Source: Microcaldota archaeon
GTDB lineage: Archaea; Micrarchaeota; Micrarchaeia; CAILAH01
Length of the DNA stretch: 7,252 bases
Direction of reading: 5' to 3'
Assembly: GCA_026419815.1 (NCBI GenBank)
Contig: JAOAKR010000031.1
Coordinates: forward strand, 1 to 7,252
The notes beneath the pieces are model-generated. The model saw only the letters and a list, made by a program, of their open reading frames with translations. It was not told where the DNA came from and made no database searches. Positions 1 through 5,625 of this stretch are shown in pieces. Numbering within the stretch: position 1 is the first letter of the stretch; every line of letters starts with the position of its first letter. Made by a program: the position numbers and the translations under genes.

Positions 1-1949
1 AGTATGGTGTCTCAAGCGGCAACAACATTACAAACGTCTCATTCATAGGCATTGAAATCTCCAACTCAACCACTGCATACATAGAGCTCGGCAACGGCAC
101 CATTTACTTTGCGAATGTTGGCATCGGCCCGATAATGGATATACACTCAACTGATGCCGAGTTTGTGAACCTGTCCATAAGCAATGCCGATGGCATTATA
201 TATTACCCGTCAGTCACATTCAACACGAGCGAGCAATGCGTGCCTGGTGACATTGGGATATCAAACAACCTGATTTCGGTTGACTCGGTTGCCGCACCAG
301 CGCTCAATGAGAGTGCCAAGCTGACATTCTACGGAGTTAGTGGGATAGCGCGGCCGACCCCATACAGGGACGGCGTTCCGTGTCCCGGCGCGATCTGCAG
401 CGCATTTGTAAATATGGGCGGAGGTAAATTTGCGTTTAATGTGAGCTCGTTCACAGACTACAGTATAGGTGAGGGCCCAGTCCCACCGCAGCAGCCAACA
501 GGTGGCGAGGAAAAGCCCGCGCTTTCAGTTTCAGTGAGCACTTCCGGGTATGTTGCAGATCCAGTAACGTTTACTGTGACTTCCGAGGGGAAGAAGGTTG
601 CCGATGCACGGGTTTACGTAGTTGTTGCGGGCAGTGATGCCACTTATGAGATCACAGATACAGGCAGCGATGGCAAGGCAAGCGCCACAATATACGATGC
701 GGGCAACTATTATGCATATGCAAGGAAGAGCGGCTACAAGCAATCATCAAGCAAATACTTCACCCTTAGCTTGCGCGATATGTCCATAACAGTGCCTAAT
801 GAGGTGTACGGTGGCACTGATGTTGAAATAGTCGTTAAGGATAGTGCGGCAGGCACACCGCTTCCAGGTGCAGATGTTCAGGTGCGCGGGCCGTCAGGTG
901 AAAATATCCTCTTGTGCACGACCGGTGCAGCAGGCACGTGCATAGTCCCAGGCAGCAGCCTGCAAAAGGGCGGGGTATACGCTATTGAGGCCAACAAGCA
1001 ATACTACACCACTGAATATGGAAGCTTTGCGGTTTCATTGCGCAAGCTTGACGTGCGTGCACCATCTAGCGTATACACTCGTGAGCGGTTTGACATTTAT
1101 GTTAGCTCTGGTGGCAGTGCGCTTAGTGGTGTGGACATCCGGCTTGGCGATGATTCATACGTAACCGATGCTTACGGCTATGTGAGGGGCGTAACACTTG
1201 ACGAGCCCGGAATTTATGCGCTCAGCGCATCAAAAGGCGGGTATGAGCCGTACGAAGGCGAGATATCAGCGACGTATCCACCGATAATTGTCAATTACCC
1301 GAACGAGACCTACACCAAAGAGAACTTTACGCTTACGATAACCTCGCCTGACAAGGGATGCATAAGCGGTGTCAAGGTGCAGGTAGGGATGCACACGCAC
1401 ACTTCGGATAAAGATGGCAAGGTTAATGTGCGTGTTGAGCAGGAGGGCAATTACTCGGTGGTTGCAACAAAAGCTGAGTGCGGTCCATACAATGGGGTGC
1501 GTGAGATACTTGACAGGCCTCCAGAAAAGCCGTTTGAGCCAAAGCCGCCAATAAAGGACATTGTAGGGCCGGCAGGGCTTGTCGGCGAGCTTGCGGACGC
1601 GCTTGGGCTTGAAGGCATAGTCAAGCCTGGCTGCTATGGGGTATACATTGAGGGCATCCCCGCAATATTCTGTGACCTGCTATGGCTAGTGATAATCACG
1701 CTCTCGGCAGCCAGCGCTTACCTGCAGAAAGACAATATGAGGCGCGTGATATTTGGCTTCGGCCCAATTATAATTGCGGTTGCCACAATCCCTGCGGTTG
1801 GCGCCGTTGTCGCGACACTCTCGTTCGGCTATTCTTACAGGGAATGGTCGGCCGCAAAGGGCATTGAGAAAGTTCAGAAAGAGGAGAGTGAGAAGGCGGG
1901 CCGCGATATAATTGAAGGCAAAAAGCCGGGCGATCCCACGGCCCCATAA
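1..1949 (+). CDS. Large cell-surface protein, 5'-truncated: beta-helix-like region, four Ig-like repeats, C-terminal membrane hairpin
   Basis: The frame is open from nt 3 to the TAA at 1947-1949, so the true start lies left of the window; the ATG at 135 is internal. About 648 residues are visible. Nt 3-470 encode Asn/Ile/Ser-rich short-strand sequence, like the end of a right-handed beta-helix, closing with an RDGVPCPG...FNVSSFTDY segment that I recognise from DPANN surface proteins. After a PVPPQQPTGGEE linker come four repeats of about 80 residues (nt ~510-776, 777-1040, 1041-1277, 1278-1512). Each has a strand-rich start, a D/A-x-G turn and an ending of the type A-x-K-x-(G/x)-Y; they resemble carboxypeptidase-regulatory or Ig-like domains. 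A Pro-rich linker (1515-1560) leads to two hydrophobic segments (~1668-1730 and ~1746-1832) and a charged tail. Many N-x-S/T sequons and Cys residues suit an N-glycosylated exterior protein. The role could be adhesion or S-layer-like; the sequence does not decide. The family-level call is firm, the function is inferred. Confidence 0.82.
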   Translation, partial: YGVSSGNNITNVSFIGIEISNSTTAYIELGNGTIYFANVGIGPIMDIHSTDAEFVNLSISNADGIIYYPSVTFNTSEQCVPGDIGISNNLISVDSVAAPALNESAKLTFYGVSGIARPTPYRDGVPCPGAICSAFVNMGGGKFAFNVSSFTDYSIGEGPVPPQQPTGGEEKPALSVSVSTSGYVADPVTFTVTSEGKKVADARVYVVVAGSDATYEITDTGSDGKASATIYDAGNYYAYARKSGYKQSSSKYFTLSLRDMSITVPNEVYGGTDVEIVVKDSAAGTPLPGADVQVRGPSGENILLCTTGAAGTCIVPGSSLQKGGVYAIEANKQYYTTEYGSFAVSLRKLDVRAPSSVYTRERFDIYVSSGGSALSGVDIRLGDDSYVTDAYGYVRGVTLDEPGIYALSASKGGYEPYEGEISATYPPIIVNYPNETYTKENFTLTITSPDKGCISGVKVQVGMHTHTSDKDGKVNVRVEQEGNYSVVATKAECGPYNGVREILDRPPEKPFEPKPPIKDIVGPAGLVGELADALGLEGIVKPGCYGVYIEGIPAIFCDLLWLVIITLSAASAYLQKDNMRRVIFGFGPIIIAVATIPAVGAVVATLSFGYSYREWSAAKGIEKVQKEESEKAGRDIIEGKKPGDPTAP

Positions 1950-1953
1950 TCCA

Positions 1954-1978
1954 TTCTTGTTTTTGCTTTCCTTTTTGT
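1954..1978 (+). terminator. Oligo-T terminator of the surface-protein gene
   Basis: Five nt after the stop codon begins a pyrimidine tract with T runs at 1960-1964, 1967-1969 and 1972-1976 and no strong hairpin. Archaeal RNA polymerase commonly terminates at such oligo-T tracts. It also separates this gene from the promoter of the next one. Confidence 0.5.
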
Positions 1979-1990
1979 AAACCAATTGCT

Positions 1991-2000
1991 TATTAATTAT
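1991..2000 (+). promoter_or_regulatory. TATA-like box for the two-pass membrane protein gene
   Basis: The AT-only stretch TATTAATTAT is centred about 25 nt upstream of the ATG at 2020. Archaeal TATA boxes lie about 25-27 nt before the transcription start, so the transcript should begin at or next to the ATG, that is, leaderless. No Shine-Dalgarno sequence is present, which agrees. Confidence 0.5.
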
Positions 2001-2019
2001 TCCGCACAATTAGCGTTAT

Positions 2020-2835
2020 ATGGCAGCGCCACGCCAGGACCCGAAAAAAGAAAAGGAAGAGACGTCAAAGCTGGAAGGGGATGCTACACAAGGAGCTATT
2101 GCAAAGGAGCCACAGCAGGGTAAGGTTTCTGGCACGCATTATTCCTCTCCAAAAGGGAGTGCGGAAGAGCACACAGGCAAGCATAGCGGCGGCAAGACGG
2201 GGAAAGAGGGGCCAGCAGAGATGGTTGAGAGGCAGGCCGCTGAGAGTGCTGCCGTTGATGCGAAAGCTGCCGAGCCTCCGCCCGTGCAGCCGGCGCCCCA
2301 AGTTGCGGATATCAAGAACATAGACATTGCACTTGACACGTATAATGATATTTTTTCAGATTTTGACATCTCACCGTACAGCAAGCGGCAGCTTTCAGAG
2401 GACTTCATAATAGAGATGCTGCGGCGTGTGCCGACGTCATCACCGGGCACGCCAGTCAAAGTCGTGCTTTCAATCCCGCAGGGTGTGCGCAGCCCCCAGG
2501 ATGAGAAAGTGATACACAAGAGGATACGCCACGTTTTTTCAAAGAAATTGCAGGAAATTGAAGGTGAAATACGTGCATACCAGCAGAAGGGGCTCAAGTA
2601 TATGGCTGTTGGTGCCGGCATAATCCTTCTCACGCTGGTTGAGACCGATTGGCCCGTAGTTAATGCGATATTCAACATCCTGCTCGTGCCCGGCTGGTTT
2701 GGCATATGGACCGGCCTTTCAAAAATATTTGATGAGCCAGCCGAGCTTGTGAAGGCGAGGAAGGCATACCACGCCCTCTCAACTGCGCAATACGTGTTTG
2801 TGAGCGAGGAGGACGTAAAGAAAACACTTGGCTGA
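2020..2835 (+). CDS. Two-pass membrane protein with disordered N-terminus and conserved core of unknown function
   Basis: This 271-residue protein has no signal peptide. Residues 1-95 are low-complexity, rich in K, E, G, A and P, and probably disordered. Residues 101-130 carry the block IDIALDTYNDIFSDFD followed by SPYSKRQLSEDF. I associate this block with a widespread, uncharacterised family of archaeal and bacterial proteins in which it precedes a basic helix and a membrane hairpin. The same order is seen here: a charged amphipathic stretch (about 155-190, rich in K, R and E), two hydrophobic segments (about 194-211 and 213-236), and a C-terminal helix of about 35 residues. Both soluble parts are probably cytoplasmic. 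The ATG at 2020 fits the TATA box as a leaderless start. The gene has its own promoter and a hairpin terminator, so it is probably monocistronic. No enzymatic motif was seen; I give no function. Confidence 0.85.
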   Translation: MAAPRQDPKKEKEETSKLEGDATQGAIAKEPQQGKVSGTHYSSPKGSAEEHTGKHSGGKTGKEGPAEMVERQAAESAAVDAKAAEPPPVQPAPQVADIKNIDIALDTYNDIFSDFDISPYSKRQLSEDFIIEMLRRVPTSSPGTPVKVVLSIPQGVRSPQDEKVIHKRIRHVFSKKLQEIEGEIRAYQQKGLKYMAVGAGIILLTLVETDWPVVNAIFNILLVPGWFGIWTGLSKIFDEPAELVKARKAYHALSTAQYVFVSEEDVKKTLG

Positions 2836-2839
2836 CTTG

Positions 2840-2890
2840 GGCATTTGCAGCTATTGATAAAGGGTGTGTGGTAAATAACACCTTGTTTTT
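2840..2890 (+). repeat. Copy A of a short intergenic element (second copy at 6120-6179)
   Basis: The segment starts GGCATTTGCAGCT, has GTGTGTG 24 nt in, ACAC 38 nt in, and ends TTGTTTTT. Copy B has GGCATTTGCAACT, GTGTGTA 25 nt in, ACAC 38 nt in, and TTGTTTT. The first 13 nt match at 12 positions, and in both copies the GTGT and ACAC tracts pair as a small stem. The sequence between the blocks differs. It could be a recurring terminator or small-RNA element, or chance. Confidence 0.35.
2861..2890 (+). terminator. Stem-loop plus T-run terminator of the two-pass membrane protein gene
   Basis: A 7-bp stem pairs 2861-2867 (AGGGTGT) with 2878-2884 (ACACCTT), with one G-U pair and a 10-nt loop. A T5 run follows at 2886-2890. 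It lies 25 nt after the stop codon at 2833-2835. The hairpin is weak, but its placement and T-run fit transcription termination. Confidence 0.4.
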
Positions 2891-2906
2891 ATTGGCAGTA
2901 ACAGAT

Positions 2907-2994
2907 TCTCAAAAGAAGTGCGAGAAGCGAGCACGAAGAGCGCCTGATGGCTGGAAAACTTACGTAATGAGCTCTCAAAAGAAGTGCGAGAAGC
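2907..2994 (+). repeat. Perfect 22-nt direct repeat, period 66 nt
   Basis: The same 22 nt, beginning TCTCAAAAGAAGTGCGAG, occur at 2907-2928 and 2973-2994. Similarity continues loosely downstream, as both copies reach a GCGCCTG. The copies lie between the terminator of the upstream gene and the TATA box of the lytic transglycosylase gene. Two copies with unlike 44-nt contents are too few for a CRISPR array. Possible origins are an operator pair, a partial duplication or a coding remnant. Confidence 0.7.
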
Positions 2995-3036
2995 TGGCGC
3001 GCCTGCACTAAAAAGGCAAGCGCTTATGATCGCAAA

Positions 3037-3047
3037 CTATATATAAG
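3037..3047 (+). promoter_or_regulatory. Strong TATA box for the lytic transglycosylase gene
   Basis: ACTATATATAA is the clearest archaeal TATA box in the window, with a purine-rich GCAAA just upstream as a possible BRE. Its centre is about 27 nt before the ATG at 3069, so transcription should begin at the start codon. The AAGGAG at 3061-3066 lies only 2 nt before the ATG, too close for a normal Shine-Dalgarno, and would not be in a leaderless transcript. Confidence 0.7.
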
Positions 3048-3068
3048 CAGCCTTTTTTAAAAGGAGCG

Positions 3069-4562
3069 ATGCGCAAGAAAATACTCGGAGTGGGCGCAGC
3101 GCTAGCATCACTTATCACTGTGCTTTGTAGCTCATACAGCCCAATGTATCCGGTAATGGAAAGAAGGCCTCCCGTAATGCCGATGCGGGATGAAGCGGAT
3201 GGGCAAGCACCTGCAGGAGGTAAGGAAACAGAGGGCACTCCTTCTGAATATGGCCAAAGTTCCCAGGCAGATATGCAAAAGGAGTGTGCAGGCCAGCGCA
3301 ATTGTATTGGGGCAGGCACTGCAAGTGCCATTGATCCGGCACTGCGCAAGAGCCTTGACAGGATGTATGCAGTGCTTCAAGAGCACGGTGAGGAATATTT
3401 GGTAAGAATTCTTACGCAAATTTGGATTAATGAGTATTTATCTGGTTACCATAGCTACGGCTTTAGGCTTGCGCTTTCACGTGCACTCTCTAAGGGAAGC
3501 ATCGCCCGCGCGGTGCAAGGGTTTAGTGAGGGGATATCATACCAGCTTGGGCTTTTAGGGGCGAGCATAAGCGATGATGAGGCCCTTCGCCTGCGCATGC
3601 TCGTGCTTATGGCGATACCCGAATCTGAGTGGAAAGATGCAGTTTCACCAGCGGGCGCCCGTGGCCCATACCAATTTATTAGGCAGACGGCAAGGAGGTA
3701 CGGGCTCGTGTCGCACAGGGGCGATTTTAGGGGTGATATCTATCGCTCGGCAGTGGCTGCGGGCAGGCATATCGCCGAGCTATACTTGAAATTCAGCCGC
3801 GATGTTGAGCTTGCGCTTGCGGCGTACAACTCAGGCATGCCGCTAAAGTATTATGATGAGGCGCAGAAGGTGGGCGTGAAGCCTACGTATCTTGGGTATA
3901 TACAATATTTGCATTCAATGCTTGACAGTGAATACCGGAGGCGCACAACGGAGAAGGTGCGCGCCAGGGAAGGTGATACTGTCAGGAAGGTCCTCTTGCG
4001 TGCGGGCATACGGCCGACTGCCGAGTCAATAACTGCAGTGTGCGAGTATAATGACATCCCCGAGTGCCGGCTTTACCCTGGCCAGGAAGTGTACATACCA
4101 ACTTGGCTCCAAAATTCCATTTCACTTGACAGGATGAAAGGCGCACGGTTCATACGCGAAAGCCTTAACCACCCGCCAAAATGCGTTGCGGCGATTGAAG
4201 TATTAAAGCGAGAATTCCCGGAGTTCATTGATTTTGTGCGCGGTGAGATGAGTTATGGTGAGCTTGAGGCAGTTGTAAGGTTGCGAGGCATAGTCCCTTA
4301 CGATGAGATACTTGCCGGCAACGCAAACCCCTCTTACCCGATAACGCGGCATATAGTGAAGCCTGGCGAGGAGATAAAGTCAATACTTTCAAAGTACGGC
4401 TATGCCCCTACCAAGGAAAACATACTTAACATATGCGGGAACGGGTGCAGCTTGCTTGTGCCCGGGCAAGTGATTGAGATCCCGAAGAAGTTCGGCCGCG
4501 GCAGGGGCACTCCCACCACAAAGCCATCTGCAGCCAAAAGCTTAAATGCGCACGGCGCCTGA
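3069..4562 (+). CDS. Exported MltD-like lytic transglycosylase (SLT domain) with two LysM domains
   Basis: This 497-residue protein is predicted to cleave the MurNAc-GlcNAc bond of peptidoglycan outside the cell. Residues 1-24 form a signal sequence (MRKK, then a hydrophobic core). A low-complexity linker (about 25-90) and a helical region precede the catalytic domain. There, Glu185 in IPESEW is the expected catalytic acid, followed by SPAGARGPYQFI (193-204) and AAYNSG (251-256), the hallmark SLT/MltD motifs. LysM1 spans about 296-344 and LysM2 about 427-472; both end in a PGQ-x-x-x-IP signature and normally bind murein or chitin-type glycans. Each LysM has a Cys pair (325/333; 456/460), unusual for the family and suggesting disulphides. 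Residues 345-426 between them match nothing I know. The leaderless promoter fixes the ATG. ATA and AGG codons occur as in neighbouring genes, so any transfer from bacteria is not recent. The DNA glycosylase follows after 9 nt. Confidence 0.92.
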   Translation: MRKKILGVGAALASLITVLCSSYSPMYPVMERRPPVMPMRDEADGQAPAGGKETEGTPSEYGQSSQADMQKECAGQRNCIGAGTASAIDPALRKSLDRMYAVLQEHGEEYLVRILTQIWINEYLSGYHSYGFRLALSRALSKGSIARAVQGFSEGISYQLGLLGASISDDEALRLRMLVLMAIPESEWKDAVSPAGARGPYQFIRQTARRYGLVSHRGDFRGDIYRSAVAAGRHIAELYLKFSRDVELALAAYNSGMPLKYYDEAQKVGVKPTYLGYIQYLHSMLDSEYRRRTTEKVRAREGDTVRKVLLRAGIRPTAESITAVCEYNDIPECRLYPGQEVYIPTWLQNSISLDRMKGARFIRESLNHPPKCVAAIEVLKREFPEFIDFVRGEMSYGELEAVVRLRGIVPYDEILAGNANPSYPITRHIVKPGEEIKSILSKYGYAPTKENILNICGNGCSLLVPGQVIEIPKKFGRGRGTPTTKPSAAKSLNAHGA

Positions 4563-4571
4563 TTTGTGCAT

Positions 4572-5219
4572 ATGCACTGGGCAGAAAAAGCGTTCAGGAT
4601 ACTATACTCTGAGTATGGCCGCCAGCACTGGTGGCCCGCTGAGACGCCGTTTGAGGTGTGCGTAGGGGCGATACTTACACAGAATACCAGCTGGAAAAAT
4701 GTTGAGAAGGCCATAGCCAACCTGCGGAAGATGAGGCTGCTTTCTCCAGAGGCGATGCTCTCGTGCGAAGACGGTGTGCTTGAGGCGGCAATCCGCCCGG
4801 CAGGGTTTTACTCCCAGAAAGCAAGGCGGCTTAAGGAATTCTGCAAACAGGTGTCGCTTGGCGAGCTTGATAAGATGGGCATTGCTGAGGCACGGAAGAA
4901 GCTGTTGTCGGTGCACGGCATTGGGAAGGAGACTGCGGATTCAATACTCCTGTACGCGCTTGGCAAGCCGATATTCGTGGTAGATGCCTACACAAGAAGG
5001 ATCTATGAGAGGATAACCGGTGAGAGCGCAGCGCACATCAGGTACGATGAGCTCAGGGAACAGTTTGAGGGCGCACTTGGCGGAAGCGCGCAGAAATACA
5101 ACGAGATGCACGCACTGCTCGTTGAGCACGCTAAGCTTTACTGCACCAAGTCATGCCCAAAGTGCGGCGCCTGCCCCTTAAAACCAATGTGTACCTATCC
5201 CAAGCAGCAATTCATTTAA
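4572..5219 (+). CDS. HhH-GPD DNA glycosylase with [4Fe-4S] cluster, MagIII-like branch of the endonuclease III superfamily
   Basis: The 215-residue protein is predicted to remove damaged bases from DNA, the first step of base excision repair. It carries the block HWWPAETPFE-x-x-VGAILTQNT, the helix-hairpin-helix VHGIGKETAD (115-123), the catalytic Asp138 in VVDAYTRR, and a C-terminal Cys-x6-Cys-x2-Cys-x5-Cys cluster (191, 198, 201, 207; an extra Cys at 195). At the endonuclease III catalytic-Lys position (GVGRKTAN) this protein has Glu120. The same swap is seen in MagIII (GIGKESAD), a 3-methyladenine glycosylase without AP-lyase activity, so a monofunctional alkylpurine glycosylase is the best guess. 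MagIII of Helicobacter lacks the iron-sulphur cluster; this one keeps it. The ATG at 4572 is chosen; a GTG at 4566 would add two residues, and no Shine-Dalgarno decides. The gene probably shares a transcript with the lytic transglycosylase 9 nt upstream, with no evident functional link. Confidence 0.9.
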   Translation: MHWAEKAFRILYSEYGRQHWWPAETPFEVCVGAILTQNTSWKNVEKAIANLRKMRLLSPEAMLSCEDGVLEAAIRPAGFYSQKARRLKEFCKQVSLGELDKMGIAEARKKLLSVHGIGKETADSILLYALGKPIFVVDAYTRRIYERITGESAAHIRYDELREQFEGALGGSAQKYNEMHALLVEHAKLYCTKSCPKCGACPLKPMCTYPKQQFI

Positions 5220-5625
5220 GATGCCTTGTTACGCGCCAGCATATTTCCTTCCTCTTTTCTGCGGGGGCTTCCTCATTAAACGGCGTCCGTTCAGCAATGC
5301 TGAACAGGTCGCGCGTACCTTTAAATGATGGGATGAGATGGATGTGGAAGTGGCGCTCTGACCGCCTGTGTGAAGGGTTGATAGTGACAAAGGCATAATT
5401 CCCAAACTCGCGGTTCAATGCCTCGGACACCTGCTCAACAAGGTCAAGCACGCATTTGGCCTCATCGGCAGTAAGCTCATCACCGCGCTCAACGTGCCTG
5501 TTTGGGATTACCATAACGTGGCCGTCCTTAACAGGCCTCAGGTTTATTAGGCAGGAGGCGTGCTTATTTGAGGTGATGACGTATGTTTGTGCTGAAATTT
5601 CCTTGCACAGCGCACAGCTCACCAT
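5212..5625 (-). CDS. HIT-family nucleotide hydrolase/transferase, zinc-type
   Basis: The 137-residue protein has the histidine-triad motif HFHIHLI (92-98); His94 is the expected nucleophile that forms a nucleotidyl intermediate. HIT proteins act on nucleoside phosphoramidates, dinucleoside polyphosphates or adenylated molecules in the cytoplasm; the substrate here cannot be told. Cys4, Cys7 (CALC), His44 (PNRHVE) and His92 match the zinc ligands of zinc-containing HIT proteins. GHVMVIPNRHV (35-45) is the other family signature. Length is normal. The ATG overlaps the stop of the upstream splicing-endonuclease-like gene as TAATG, and a GGAG lies 5 nt before it, so translation is probably coupled. 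At its 3' end it overlaps the convergent DNA glycosylase gene by 8 nt (5212-5219), leaving no room for a terminator between them. Confidence 0.93.
   Translation of the reverse strand: MVSCALCKEISAQTYVITSNKHASCLINLRPVKDGHVMVIPNRHVERGDELTADEAKCVLDLVEQVSEALNREFGNYAFVTINPSHRRSERHFHIHLIPSFKGTRDLFSIAERTPFNEEAPAEKRKEICWRVTRHLK

Noticed and set aside
2139..2705. Long minus-strand open frame opposite the two-pass membrane protein gene
   Set aside because: It is antisense to a gene with a clear conserved block and hydrophobic pattern; its own translation shows no domain, and no promoter precedes it.
2907..2994. CRISPR array
   Set aside because: Only two repeat copies, no third unit at the right spacing on either side, and no cas genes in the window.
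2868..3011. Small plus-strand gene of 47 codons with a GTG start spanning both 22-nt repeats
   Set aside because: The frame is open, but it starts inside the terminator hairpin loop, has no convincing promoter or Shine-Dalgarno, and its composition (KKCEK twice, Arg-rich) looks incidental.
3061..3068. AAGGAG as Shine-Dalgarno of the lytic transglycosylase
   Set aside because: It is 2 nt from the ATG and lies upstream of the transcription start expected from the TATA box.
3111..3134. Lipoprotein lipobox at the end of the lytic transglycosylase signal peptide (LITVLC)
   Set aside because: The residue before Cys20 is Leu rather than Gly, Ala or Ser, so a lipid anchor is not supported; an ordinary secretory signal or an uncleaved anchor is likelier.
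3069..5219. Prophage or mobile-element origin of the lytic transglycosylase region
   Set aside because: No integrase, transposase, phage structural gene, attachment repeat or abrupt base-composition change was seen around it.
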